Both the position numbers and the translations under genes were made by a program. A DNA stretch of 64,000 nucleotides from Methanobacterium_B sp963825335 (GTDB taxonomy: Archaea; Methanobacteriota; Methanobacteria; Methanobacteriales; Methanobacteriaceae). Location: contig CAWGSP010000001.1 of the NCBI GenBank assembly GCA_963825335.1, forward strand, positions 620,001 through 684,000, written 5' to 3'. The notes under the pieces were generated by a model that saw only the letters and a program-made list of their open reading frames with translations, did not search any database and had not been told where the DNA came from. Positions 43,867 through 52,637 of the stretch are shown in pieces. The stretch's first letter is position 1; each line of letters opens with the position of its first letter.

Positions 43867-44407
43867 AACAGACATTGAAATATCATTGGAACTTGATGGT
43901 GAGGGGAAATATCAAGTTGATACAGGGATAGAATTTTTCGATCACATGCTTAACTCATTTGCAAAACATGGATTGTTCAACCTAAAAGTCAAAGCAACAG
44001 GAGATATACGAGTAGACGACCATCATACTGTAGAAGATGTGGGAATATTGTTAGGACAAGTATATAAAGAAGTTATAGGTGATAAAAGAGGAATTAAACG
44101 TATATCACATTCTATGGTACCAATGGATGATGCTTTAGCAACGGTAGTACTTGACATAAGCGGTAGAAGTTATTCTGTATTAAACTTCGAATTCAAAAAA
44201 CAAGTTGTTGGAGATCTCAGCACGGAAAATGTAGAGCATTTCTTTGATTCATTTGCAAATTCAGCAAAAATTAACATTAATGCACGAGTTGAAGGAGATA
44301 ATGACCATCATAAAATAGAAGCCCTCTTTAAAGCATTTGCTAGGGCTTTAAAGGATGCTTCTAAATTAGAGAACAATATTATTCCAAGCACAAAGGGTAT
44401 CTTATGA
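43832..44407 (+). CDS. hisB: Imidazoleglycerol-phosphate dehydratase HisB
   Basis: The 191-residue enzyme removes water from imidazole glycerol phosphate in histidine synthesis. Metal-binding motifs are FFDHMLNSFAKHG, DDHHTVEDVGI, VEHFFDSFA and DNDHHKIEALFKAFARAL. The N-terminus KRKTSETDIEISLELDG fits the family. I start at ATG 43832, with AGGATGAT six bases upstream; ATG 43823 lies inside that site. The gene overlaps the end of the ferredoxin gene by 35 bases, so the two are translated from one message. Confidence 0.94.
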   Translation: MRKKTMKRKTSETDIEISLELDGEGKYQVDTGIEFFDHMLNSFAKHGLFNLKVKATGDIRVDDHHTVEDVGILLGQVYKEVIGDKRGIKRISHSMVPMDDALATVVLDISGRSYSVLNFEFKKQVVGDLSTENVEHFFDSFANSAKININARVEGDNDHHKIEALFKAFARALKDASKLENNIIPSTKGIL

Positions 44408-44619
44408 TTATTCCATATCTTAAGAAGTATATTATATTAAAACATTAAAGCATGTTACTCGTATAGTATTCTAACCCTCAAGGTAGCTGAAGCAATAAAA
44501 AGGAAATATGTGCAAATAAACTAAACAGGAAAAGATAATTACTGTATAGTTAGTTGTACGGTGCATTTTATATTCACCAAACAATTCATCGTGAACAAAA
44601 AAAATTATTGATTGAAAAT

Positions 44620-45834
44620 CTAATAATCTAATTCAAATGATCTCCCATAAAAGAAATCAAATAGTGCACCAAAATCTATACCTGAAACTTTTTTATTTCT
44701 AAATTCATCGTATATTTTTTTTCTACCTTCTTCTAATGATTTTGATGTAATCCCATGTTTAATCGATATATCGGCTTCGATAAATGCAGCCAATTTGTCG
44801 CATGCCTTAATAAGTTTTCCATCTAGAGGATTAAAATTATTTTCATTATATTTGATATTCAAATCTTTGAAATCGATTCCTTTAAGAATTTTTCCGTTTA
44901 TTATGACTTTATTTTCAAATTCATCCCTCGTGAAATATATCATTTCATCCCGCCATGAAACTGGCAGCAATGGCAAAACTCGTTTTCTCATTTGATCTTC
45001 TTCATATTCCTTTATTATATCATCTAAACCTTCAACTGAATCTTTAACAGGTGAGAGTATGTCTTTGGTTAATACTTCAGGCAGATCATGAAACAACCCT
45101 GTGAAAAAATTGTTGTAAAGTCGTTTTGAACATGAATTATTTTCAAGGGATAGCAAGTAAGATGTTATTGCAACTATGTACATATGACCTAAAACTGATG
45201 TTCTTGGTATTCTAGGGGAATGGGCCCATCTCTCTTGAAAACGAAGCTGCCCACACATATCAATAAATCCAAATGATTTTTTCTCAAGAGAAAGCTTTCT
45301 AACACCTATTAAATCATAATGATCTTCGATCTGGTTTTCAATAGTTTCTTTGGTTTCTTCTATTCCATAAATAAATGGTGCAGCATGGTAAATTATACGA
45401 AATTCCCATTTGGTTGCCATGTAATGTGCAGCATTGAGGATCTTTTTTTCAACACTCGAATAATTTTTATCTAGAAAATATCTCTTAAAATTTTCCTTGA
45501 AATGTGCGGGTAAACCTTCTAAATCATTTTCTAACATTTTAAAAACATGATTGTTTAGATCTTCTTCTTTTTCATCCATCATTTTATGAAAAACAGGAGG
45601 TTTTATATCTGTTAATATTGTTCTATGTAAAAACTCAAATATTCCGCCCTCAATTATCTTCTGCCAATTAATTTCAGCATCTCGGTCATTCTCTTCAAAT
45701 TTAGCTATTACATAGGTCAATACCATTTTATGTGCCTGTTTATCTAATTCAGTTAATTCAACAGGCCTAATATGATCATTCCATCTATTCATACTAGCGG
45801 CTTCGTAAAAGCGTTCAATTAGATCTTCTATCAT
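44620..45834 (-). CDS. HD-domain hydrolase
   Basis: The 404-residue protein contains an HD phosphohydrolase core, with LGHMYIVAITSYLL supplying the first histidine and FFTGLFHDLPEVLTKDI the HD pair, and a C-terminal AAFIEADISIKHG segment with a conserved Glu/Asp. An N-terminal region of about 180 residues is all-helical and not recognised. Such proteins cleave phosphate from nucleotides or oligonucleotides; the substrate is unknown. AGGTG sits six bases before ATG 45834; a GTG nine bases upstream is part of it. Confidence 0.78.
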   Translation of the reverse strand: MIEDLIERFYEAASMNRWNDHIRPVELTELDKQAHKMVLTYVIAKFEENDRDAEINWQKIIEGGIFEFLHRTILTDIKPPVFHKMMDEKEEDLNNHVFKMLENDLEGLPAHFKENFKRYFLDKNYSSVEKKILNAAHYMATKWEFRIIYHAAPFIYGIEETKETIENQIEDHYDLIGVRKLSLEKKSFGFIDMCGQLRFQERWAHSPRIPRTSVLGHMYIVAITSYLLSLENNSCSKRLYNNFFTGLFHDLPEVLTKDILSPVKDSVEGLDDIIKEYEEDQMRKRVLPLLPVSWRDEMIYFTRDEFENKVIINGKILKGIDFKDLNIKYNENNFNPLDGKLIKACDKLAAFIEADISIKHGITSKSLEEGRKKIYDEFRNKKVSGIDFGALFDFFYGRSFELDY

Positions 45835-45876
45835 GTAAAACACCTAAAATAGTAATAATATTTAGAATTCAAATTA

Positions 45877-45914
45877 TGTAAAAAAATAAAAAAATTAACG
45901 ACCAATAGGCCGTT
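45877..45914 (-). terminator. Hairpin and oligo-T terminator of mtd
   Basis: On the minus strand AACGGCC (45914-45908) pairs with GGTCGTT (45903-45897) around TATT with one G-T pair. Two T-runs, of seven and six bases, follow down to 45879. It begins 12 bases after the mtd stop. Confidence 0.75.
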
Positions 45915-45925
45915 TATCTATCGAT

Positions 45926-46756
45926 TTATTGTGGTTTTTCCATTAAAACAGATTTAGCCATTGTCTGGCCTTTTCCACCGTGAGGTGTTCTCACGACAGT
46001 GTCGTTAGCCTTTTCAATATCCCTAGCTTCTGAAGCCAATTTAGCTGCTACACCTATCATTTCGTGTGCTGAAGCAACGATTGGGATATATTTTTCAATA
46101 TCTCGAACCATGAAACATCCTTCGACATCTATGTCAGCAACTTTGGTTGCGATTTCATATGCAGCCATTGCTTTAGCTTTTGCGTATGGACTTGCAAATT
46201 GTGCAGCTTCTACAGCTTTATCTCTGGATATAACAACTTTTGGAACTTCTAAAGTTTCTCCAGCTTCTACTGCATTGACTGCAGCATCAATGGTGTTTTG
46301 AACGACTCTGTAAGCTCCGGTTAAAGCTAATACTTTTATTACATCGGAGTTGAATGATGCCATTTCTGTAGGGTCAAGGAATTCTCTCCTTGCACCGATC
46401 ATTGGGTCTGCTTTGACGATGATGTATCCTAATCCCTGTTCATCCATTTCGTCTTTTGATCTTAATCCTGGAGCATCTCCAATAATGATTGCAGGAACGT
46501 CTGCAGCAGATAATAATTCTCTTGCTTTAGCAGGGCCTGGTGCACCTGGGTTTGGGCTAATAAATACAACAAAATCTCTGTCCATTTCTAACATTAATGG
46601 TACAGCTTTTTCGATTTCTTCTGGGTTCATCTTTGCCCCAGAACCTATAACACAAGTATCTATGTTTGGTCTGTCTGCCCTCTCATCTAATAATAAGTCA
46701 ATTACTGGAGAGGTACCTATATTACCGCATTTAATGATTCCTATTTTTACAACCAT
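45926..46756 (-). CDS. mtd: F420-dependent methylenetetrahydromethanopterin dehydrogenase Mtd
   Basis: The 276-residue length is exactly that of the family, and the sequence is highly conserved: VVKIGIIKCGNIGTSPVIDL, ERADRPNIDTCVIGSGAKM, FVVFISPNPGAPGPAKARE and the C-terminal RTPHGGKGQTMAKSVLMEKP. Mtd reduces methenyl-H4MPT to methylene-H4MPT with reduced F420 in CO2-based methanogenesis, in the cytoplasm. GGTGAT lies three bases before the ATG, and a strong hairpin-oligo-T terminator follows, as expected for a highly expressed gene. It is monocistronic. Confidence 0.98.
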   Translation of the reverse strand: MVVKIGIIKCGNIGTSPVIDLLLDERADRPNIDTCVIGSGAKMNPEEIEKAVPLMLEMDRDFVVFISPNPGAPGPAKARELLSAADVPAIIIGDAPGLRSKDEMDEQGLGYIIVKADPMIGARREFLDPTEMASFNSDVIKVLALTGAYRVVQNTIDAAVNAVEAGETLEVPKVVISRDKAVEAAQFASPYAKAKAMAAYEIATKVADIDVEGCFMVRDIEKYIPIVASAHEMIGVAAKLASEARDIEKANDTVVRTPHGGKGQTMAKSVLMEKPQ

Positions 46757-47051
46757 TTTATCACCAAGGTTGCTATTCAGATAATCAAATAAGTATTTTT
46801 TGATTTAATTTTTATGGCTAAGCTTTTATATGTGTACTAAATGAAGATATAAAGAGAATCCCAATAACAAATGTAAAATCAATAAATTATTATTCTAACT
46901 ATAAATAAAGTTTTAAATTAAGATTCGTTGATAAATTGGATAAATCAATGATTTATAGCAATTTATTAACATACTATTTTATTTGATCGCGTTTCACACT
47001 TTTAAATGATATCAGAATGCCCCATTCGGAATTATTAAAAGTATTTTTAGG

Positions 47052-48123
47052 TTATTTGAATTCGGATCTTGCATTAGTAATTTTTTTAAAAGATCTGAAC
47101 CCACTAAAGCTGGATTTCTCATTATCAAAGTTGTTTATTAGATTAACTATATTTGTAACTGCATTTTTACCGTTCTTTACTAGTTGTTCACCATTAGGGA
47201 TTTTTAAATTTTCCATTGAGGTGGAAATTTGGCCTATTTCAACAACTTTTATCCCGAGTTCTTCTGCTAGATCAACACTCGCGTGTTTTCTATGAAATCC
47301 AGCTATTTTAACCGACGGTACTGAAAGCACTCCTGCTTCAATTGTCAAACCCATACCTGCACCATAAATTATTCCTGAAGAAGCTTTCATCAGACTAGGC
47401 AGTTCAACATACCCATCTAAAATTGTTAATTTTGGTGATTTAACAAGTGTTTTTAGGTACTCTGTACTAAATCTAAAGGGAATGACTAACACATTCTTAT
47501 CAAGAAGTTCTACTTGTTGAATGATCCTTGGTACATCTTCTCCTTTCACATCTCCCCCAAAAACAAGCAATAAAAATTCATCTAATTCATAACGTGATTT
47601 GATACTTTCAGGTCCTTCTAGCTGCATATTATTAACATAGACAGCCATGGGATAACCCCCAATGACATGAACATTATTTAATCCATATTTCTCAATAACA
47701 ACATTCTTATAATGTGTTGATGGTACGGTAATGAGATTAGAAAATGCAATCATTTCAATAGGGTTGTATATATCTTGCTCAATATGTAGATTAGGAATTC
47801 CTAAAATCTTGGAAGCAGAAATTCCCTTACGAACATCTCCTGCATTGCCACAGGTCATTAATAAGTCTACTTTCTTCCCTCTGAGAGTCTTAATCACGTT
47901 CCAAATATCTTTTATAACCAGAGATGCGATTTTTGAGTTCGATTCTTTTTTGTTCACCCTGACCTCTACTTTGACCTATGGAATGTATTTCAGTACTGTA
48001 ATCACCAATCAGTTCTTCTACACCATGCCCATGAGTTAATACAATAATTTCCGCATCCAATTTTTGTATTATGGGTACAAATGTTTTTGCAGGTGCCATT
48101 TCTGCCATAACTACTATTCGCAT
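47052..48123 (-). pseudogene. GT-B (MurG-like/DUF354-like) glycosyltransferase with a frameshift
   Basis: Two overlapping frames together make one protein. The first (48123-47890) encodes MRIVVMAEMAPAKTFVPIIQ to a region ending SIGQSRGQGEQ. The second (up to 47957, ending 47052) continues ESNSKIASLVIKDIWNVIKT, then CGNAGDVRKGISASKILG, HIEQDIYNPIEMIAF, a GGYP linker and the GAGMGLTIEAGV donor-site region. The joint falls at a run of six A residues (minus strand, 47946-47951). Removing one A would fuse the frames into about 355 residues. This is either a real inactivating mutation, programmed slippage or a sequencing error. The intact protein would be a GT-B sugar transferase or epimerase-like enzyme, substrate unknown. 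Confidence 0.65.
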
Positions 48124-48167
48124 ATTAATCTCCTTTAAATATAATAATGATCCATAAATATGTTAGT

Positions 48168-49517
48168 TCAACCTTCCGCAGCATTTCTAGTGAAGTTATA
48201 TGCTAACTGTGGACATGCTGCTATATGCGTATGCACGTAACTCGCTACAGTACTCTTATCCATGATCCCATCCTCAGATCCATTAATTCCCTTCCCTCTA
48301 AGAATTCTAAAAGCGAATTTAGGTTTGAATCTGCCTATATCAATATGTGAATAATGAAATTCGTGTCCTCGAAATATTTCGCCCTCATTGAGTATTATAT
48401 TATCATTTTGTGCCTTTGATACTACATAACTCAAGGCCTGGACTTTTTTAGTCATCTTTGAAGGATATTTGAAGACATCGCACATATTATGGCCGTTGAT
48501 CGATTTCATCAGATACATAAGTCCCCCGCATTCAGCGTAGATTGGATTATCTTCATTATGAAATTTTAATACTGATTTACGCATTGTATGGTTTGATTCT
48601 AGTTGTTTAGAGAATATTTCGGGATATCCTCCCCCGATGTACAACCCATCTACATCTGGAAGTTCTTCATGATGAAGAGGACTAAAAGTGATTATTTTTG
48701 CCTTGTTAGCTTCCATTGCCTCAATATTTTCACGATAATAGAAAGTGAATGCTTCATCAGCAGCAACCCCTATTTTAACTCGTTTATGATTCCCTTGTTG
48801 CCAGAGCGCTTCCCTTCCATTAGGAAGTTTACCAGCATTCTTCATTATGGAAATTAAAGCATCCAGATCTATATATTCTGCCATAACTTGTCCCCATTTT
48901 TCAATGGAGCGGGTGATATTTTCACGTTCTACAGCAGGCACTAATCCTAAGTGACGTTGTTCAACCATTAATGAATCATCACGGGGTATTCCACCTATTA
49001 CCGTAGTATCTGCCAATTTTTCAATGGCCTCTTTAGCCTTCAAATAATGTCTTCTATTCTTAACATGGTTTAATATGACCCCCTCTACTCTTATAGTGGG
49101 ATCAAGAGTTTTAAAACCGATTGTGATTGCTGCAGCACTTCTTACTAAACTTCTGGCATTTAAAATTAGTACAACTGGTGAATTAAGCGCCTTGGCAACA
49201 GAAGCCGTGCTCCCAATATCCCCCGTTGCACTTATACCCTCATAAAGGCCCCGTACGCCCTCAACAATACCAAACTTTGAGGATGAAATCTTCATTGCTC
49301 TTTGAAATCCTTCCCTGATCTGTCCATCTGACATGAAAAATGAGTCCAAATTCCGGGATGTATTCTCTGTTGCTAAGCTGTGGTAAGTTGGATCGATGTA
49401 GTCAGGTCCTGCCTTAAAAGGCTGAACTCTGTATTCATCAGATAACGCCTTCATAATTCCTGTGGAAATAGTTGTTTTACCAACAGCGCTTCCAGTCCCT
49501 GCAAGAACGACTCTCAT
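48168..49517 (-). CDS. cfbB: Ni-sirohydrochlorin a,c-diamide synthase CfbB (CbiA family)
   Basis: The 449-residue amidotransferase has a P-loop domain (GTGSAVGKTTISTGIMKAL, FKAGPDYIDPTYHSLAT, GVRGLYEGISA) and a C-terminal class I glutaminase domain (GGGYPEIF, YAECGGLMYL with the nucleophile, GHEFHYSHI). It amidates the a and c acetate chains of Ni-sirohydrochlorin in F430 synthesis; the same family makes cobyrinate diamide in B12 synthesis, and one enzyme may do both. The methanogen setting and the presence of cfbD favour CfbB. No clear ribosome binding site precedes the ATG, so the message may be nearly leaderless. Confidence 0.88.
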   Translation of the reverse strand: MRVVLAGTGSAVGKTTISTGIMKALSDEYRVQPFKAGPDYIDPTYHSLATENTSRNLDSFFMSDGQIREGFQRAMKISSSKFGIVEGVRGLYEGISATGDIGSTASVAKALNSPVVLILNARSLVRSAAAITIGFKTLDPTIRVEGVILNHVKNRRHYLKAKEAIEKLADTTVIGGIPRDDSLMVEQRHLGLVPAVERENITRSIEKWGQVMAEYIDLDALISIMKNAGKLPNGREALWQQGNHKRVKIGVAADEAFTFYYRENIEAMEANKAKIITFSPLHHEELPDVDGLYIGGGYPEIFSKQLESNHTMRKSVLKFHNEDNPIYAECGGLMYLMKSINGHNMCDVFKYPSKMTKKVQALSYVVSKAQNDNIILNEGEIFRGHEFHYSHIDIGRFKPKFAFRILRGKGINGSEDGIMDKSTVASYVHTHIAACPQLAYNFTRNAAEG

Positions 49518-49595
49518 ATTATTTAGTGATCAACGATGTTATTTATAATGATTTGATCATAATCTCAAAAATTTATTAAGACACTTCATCTAATA

Positions 49596-50723
49596 ATGAG
49601 ATCAATGAACAAGGTTAAGAAAATGGAAATTTTGGGTGATTCTGCAAGATACGATCTTTGCAACCATGCCAATTATAACTCAGATAATTTTTTATCGGGC
49701 CAACTACCTGGAGTGTACAACGCAACCAGTCAGAATGGTAGCTGTATACCTTTATTTAAGGTTTTAATGACCAATAAATGTTCAAATGATTGTCGTTACT
49801 GTGTTAATCATAGTGCTAACCAATTCAACAGGGTTGAACTTAGCCCAGACGAACTCACGTCCATTTTTTTAGATTATTATAACAACAGATTTGTTGAAGG
49901 ATTATTTTTGAGTTCAGGGGTTCCAGGCGAAGTAGATGTATCCATGGAAAACATGATTGAAGTAGCAAGGAAGCTTAGAAAGGATCATGAATATTGCGGA
50001 TACATCCATCTCAAAATATTACCAGGAACTTCCTATGATCTTATAAAAAGAGCTACTGGTTTAGCAGATAGAGTAAGCATAAATATGGAATCAGCTACTC
50101 CTGAAGGTTTCGATCAACTTTCAACAACAAAAACATTCAACACTGACATTTTAAGAAGGATGAAATGGATCACTCGTCTTCTAAAGAGAAATAAGAACCT
50201 TTCACCCTCAGGTCAAACAACCCAATTTATAATTGGTGCATCTAACGAAACTGATGAAGATATCTTGAAACGTGTTGATTGGCTATATGACAAACTAAAT
50301 ATTAAAAGAAGTTATTTTAGCCCATTTAAGCCGATAAAAAATACTCCTTTTGAAAATTTACCATCACCACCACCTAAAAGAACTTCAAGATTGTATCAAG
50401 CAGATTTTTTAGTTAATTCATATGGCTTTGATTTGGAGGAATTGGTCTTTGAAGAAGATGGAAATCTTAAATTGGATATAGATCCTAAATATTCTGCTGC
50501 ACTTATAAATAATGAAATATTTCCTGTTGAAATAAATTCCGCATCTTATAAGACCCTTCTAAGGGTGCCGGGAATAGGTAAAATTTCAGCAAGGAGAATT
50601 GTTGAGTACAGAAAGAGAGGAATTCATTTCAAAAATTTAGAAGAACTTAAAAACATAGGTGTAATTATAAACAGAGCGGAAACATTTGTAAGATTAAATA
50701 ATTCTTATCAATCTACTCTCTAA
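49596..50723 (+). CDS. Radical SAM protein with C-terminal helix-hairpin-helix (putative DNA modification/repair)
   Basis: The 375-residue protein has the radical SAM cluster motif C-x3-C-x2-C in TNKCSNDCRYCVNHS, the glycine-rich LSSGVPG region and NMESATPEGF. The last 70 residues form a helix-hairpin-helix DNA-binding domain (INSASYKTLLRVPGIGKISARRIVEYR). This matches the family labelled putative DNA modification/repair radical SAM protein. The exact reaction is unknown. The start is uncertain among ATG 49596, 49605 and 49623; only a weak AAGGTTA is seen, before the last. It converges on the parA operon, with two palindromes between the stop codons. Confidence 0.85.
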   Translation: MRSMNKVKKMEILGDSARYDLCNHANYNSDNFLSGQLPGVYNATSQNGSCIPLFKVLMTNKCSNDCRYCVNHSANQFNRVELSPDELTSIFLDYYNNRFVEGLFLSSGVPGEVDVSMENMIEVARKLRKDHEYCGYIHLKILPGTSYDLIKRATGLADRVSINMESATPEGFDQLSTTKTFNTDILRRMKWITRLLKRNKNLSPSGQTTQFIIGASNETDEDILKRVDWLYDKLNIKRSYFSPFKPIKNTPFENLPSPPPKRTSRLYQADFLVNSYGFDLEELVFEEDGNLKLDIDPKYSAALINNEIFPVEINSASYKTLLRVPGIGKISARRIVEYRKRGIHFKNLEELKNIGVIINRAETFVRLNNSYQSTL

Positions 50724-50760
50724 TTCTGAATCAAAATCCAGATAATTATATAAAATTTTA

Positions 50761-50774
50761 GTTATAAGTTATAA
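50761..50774. repeat. ATAAGTTATAAC-type site downstream of the parA operon, first copy
   Basis: GTTATAAGTTATAAC (50761-50775) contains one full arm and centre of the family palindrome, but its right arm is degraded (ATATGACTT). It lies between the convergent radical SAM gene and the ParB-like gene. Confidence 0.5.
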
Positions 50775-50790
50775 CATATGACTTAGAAGG

Positions 50791-50808
50791 TATAAGTTAT
50801 AACTTATA
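50791..50808. repeat. Perfect 18-bp palindrome downstream of the parA operon
   Basis: TATAAGTTATAACTTATA equals its own reverse complement. It lies 17 bases beyond the stop codon of the ParB-like gene. With the site at 52085-52100 it brackets the operon, as a centromere-like or operator site would. Confidence 0.7.
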
Positions 50809-50824
50809 ATAGATCAATATTTTA

Positions 50825-51268
50825 TCATAAATCTTTATCTTCAAAAACTTCCCAGAGATCTGGATACTTATTCTTAACAGCTTCTTCAATAAGAGATGAA
50901 GCTTCTTTGCTTATACTAAATTCAGGTTTAGTCTTTTTTAAAAGTCTTAAAACAGCAGCAGATTTTGCAGACCAAAGAGATATTCTGGGATTTTTATGAA
51001 CTTCCAAGATCACATTTTCAACCATTCCTTTCTCTATTACATAACTACTCTTGTCCTCTACAATTCGGGATTGTTTAGAGATTGAATTGATATCATGTTT
51101 TTTAGGAGATCTGGAGCTATTTTTTGGATTACTATTCACAGGTGTATTGACCACAGATCTTGATTCAGATATTTCTGCATCTTCATCATTTTTTTTATCG
51201 TTAAAATCCGGCCGAATAAGAGCATCCAACCCCCTACCTAGAGCACTTTCCTTCTTCTTTGGAGTCAT
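50825..51268 (-). CDS. ParB-like partner protein: ParB N-terminal motif with unfamiliar C-terminal domain
   Basis: The 147-residue protein starts MTPKKKESALGRGLDALIRP. LGRGLDALI is the short motif at the N-terminus of chromosomal ParB proteins that contacts ParA and stimulates its ATPase. Residues 21-70 look disordered (Asn, Ser, Lys, Asp). Residues 72-147 look helical (VENVILEVHKNPRISLWSA and later KEASSLIEEAVKNKYPDLWE) and match neither the ParB nuclease-like domain nor its helix-turn-helix. The gene overlaps parA by ATGA, so they are translated together. Likely role: adaptor between ParA and the palindromes around the operon. That is inference from motif and context. Confidence 0.7.
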   Translation of the reverse strand: MTPKKKESALGRGLDALIRPDFNDKKNDEDAEISESRSVVNTPVNSNPKNSSRSPKKHDINSISKQSRIVEDKSSYVIEKGMVENVILEVHKNPRISLWSAKSAAVLRLLKKTKPEFSISKEASSLIEEAVKNKYPDLWEVFEDKDL

Positions 51269-52050
51269 TTATTTCCCCCGATCTCATCTAATTTAATGAT
51301 CTCCTTTGCTAAATTCATATAGGCTAAAGTACCTGTAGACTCTTCGTCATAGATTATGCATGGTTGACCATGACTTGGAGCTTCTGCTAATGTTATGTTT
51401 CTCGGAATAGTGGTTTTAAATACATGTTCCTCTGCTCCAAAATACTCCTTGACATTATTGTAAACATCCCTTCCCAATCTTGTTCTAGAATCGTATAAAG
51501 TCAGAAGTATGCCTTTTATAGGAGAAGGACTTTTAAGTCGGGCATCAACAAGTTGAATGGCCTCCAGAAGATCTGCCATACCTTCTAGAGCATAAAATTC
51601 CGCCTGAATCGGAATTATCACACTGTTAGCTGCTACGAGACAATTAATAGTTAGTATACCCAGTGAAGGAGGTACATCAATGAAAATATAATCATAGTTT
51701 ATATTCAATGATTCCATTGCCAATTCTAAGATGGTATGATAACCTACTTCTTTACTAAGTTCTATTTCTGCCCCACTAAGGGCTATGTTACTTGGAACAA
51801 TGTCAAGTCCAGGAATTTCTGTGGGTAGTATAGCATCTTCAAGTTCACAACTACTAGTCAATACAGAATATATGGTTTCTTTAACATTATTCTTCTCTAC
51901 ACCAAATCCGGTTGTAGCATTACCCTGAGGATCCATATCAACTACAAGAACTTTCTTTCCGTTAACTGCCAGTGCAGCTGCTAGATTCACCGCAGTGGTA
52001 GTTTTTCCACATCCGCCCTTCTGATTCAGTATAGCTATTACTTCTGTCAT
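51265..52050 (-). CDS. parA: ParA/Soj family ATPase
   Basis: The 261-residue ATPase has the deviant Walker A KGGCGKTTTAVN (signature Lys11 and Lys16), VDMDPQGNATTGFG, IFIDVPPSLGILTIN and IPIQAEFYALEGMADL, all typical of chromosomal ParA/Soj rather than MinD. There is no N-terminal DNA-binding extension and no C-terminal amphipathic helix, so it should bind nucleoid DNA as a dimer with ATP. ATG 52050 follows GGAGGTTTGATC. Palindromes lie 35 bases upstream and beyond the end of the operon. It may drive chromosome or element segregation with the overlapping ParB-like gene. Confidence 0.93.
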   Translation of the reverse strand: MTEVIAILNQKGGCGKTTTAVNLAAALAVNGKKVLVVDMDPQGNATTGFGVEKNNVKETIYSVLTSSCELEDAILPTEIPGLDIVPSNIALSGAEIELSKEVGYHTILELAMESLNINYDYIFIDVPPSLGILTINCLVAANSVIIPIQAEFYALEGMADLLEAIQLVDARLKSPSPIKGILLTLYDSRTRLGRDVYNNVKEYFGAEEHVFKTTIPRNITLAEAPSHGQPCIIYDEESTGTLAYMNLAKEIIKLDEIGGNK

Positions 52051-52084
52051 GATCAAACCTCCAATTTATTATAAGTTCTAAATT

Positions 52085-52100
52085 ATAAGTTATAACTTAT
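52085..52100. repeat. Perfect 16-bp palindrome in the parA promoter
   Basis: ATAAGTTATAACTTAT is its own reverse complement and sits 35 bases before the parA start codon. A half site, TTATAAGTT, lies at 52069-52077. The position fits an operator for autoregulation as well as a partition site. Confidence 0.7.
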
Positions 52101-52331
52101 CATATAAATATTTATTTAAAAATTAAATTGGTTTAGATATGTAAATATCATTTATTCTTTCTTTAAATTAGTAATATCCCTATTCTTGAATATAAACTAA
52201 CATAATATGAATATTATCAAAAAGTTTCTAATATTAATACAATCAAAGCCTAATGAAGCAAATAAAATTATTATGGTAAAATTACAAAATTAATTAAATA
52301 ACTAATACATAATTAATACTCAGGGTGTTCT

Positions 52332-52535
52332 ATGTCCGATGAGAAAATATGTATAAAATGTGAAGAATGTGGTTTTATCAGAGAATTGAAGGGAGAAACA
52401 AAACCAATAAAAAATGGATCTTACAACAGGTTACGGTCAGGAAATACTAGAAGGAATATTAAAGAAGAACCTGCGGAATCACAGGGCACATGCCCTGAAT
52501 GTGGATGCATTGATTATGTAATTATATTAAAATAA
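52332..52535 (+). CDS. Small zinc-ribbon-like protein
   Basis: The 67-residue protein has two cysteine pairs, CIKCEECGF near the N-terminus and CPECGC near the C-terminus, separated by a basic linker rich in Arg, Asn and Lys. The spacing suits one zinc ribbon. No family is recognised; nucleic-acid binding is plausible for a basic zinc protein. GGGTGTT lies four bases before ATG 52332. It is divergent from parA across about 280 bases and converges on thrS. Confidence 0.7.
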   Translation: MSDEKICIKCEECGFIRELKGETKPIKNGSYNRLRSGNTRRNIKEEPAESQGTCPECGCIDYVIILK

Positions 52536-52637
52536 CAAATATCTAAAAATTAGACTTCATATAAATCAATCCAAACAGATATTTTGCTTAGTACATTAAT
52601 TATATAAAAAAATTTGAATTTTAATAAAAAAAAGATA

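Noticed and set aside
43440..52110. Idea that the region between the palindrome groups is an integrated plasmid carrying its own parA
   Set aside because: The genes between are core methanogen functions (hisB, mtd, cfbB) with the same style of signals as their neighbours. There is no integrase, tRNA junction or direct-repeat attachment site.
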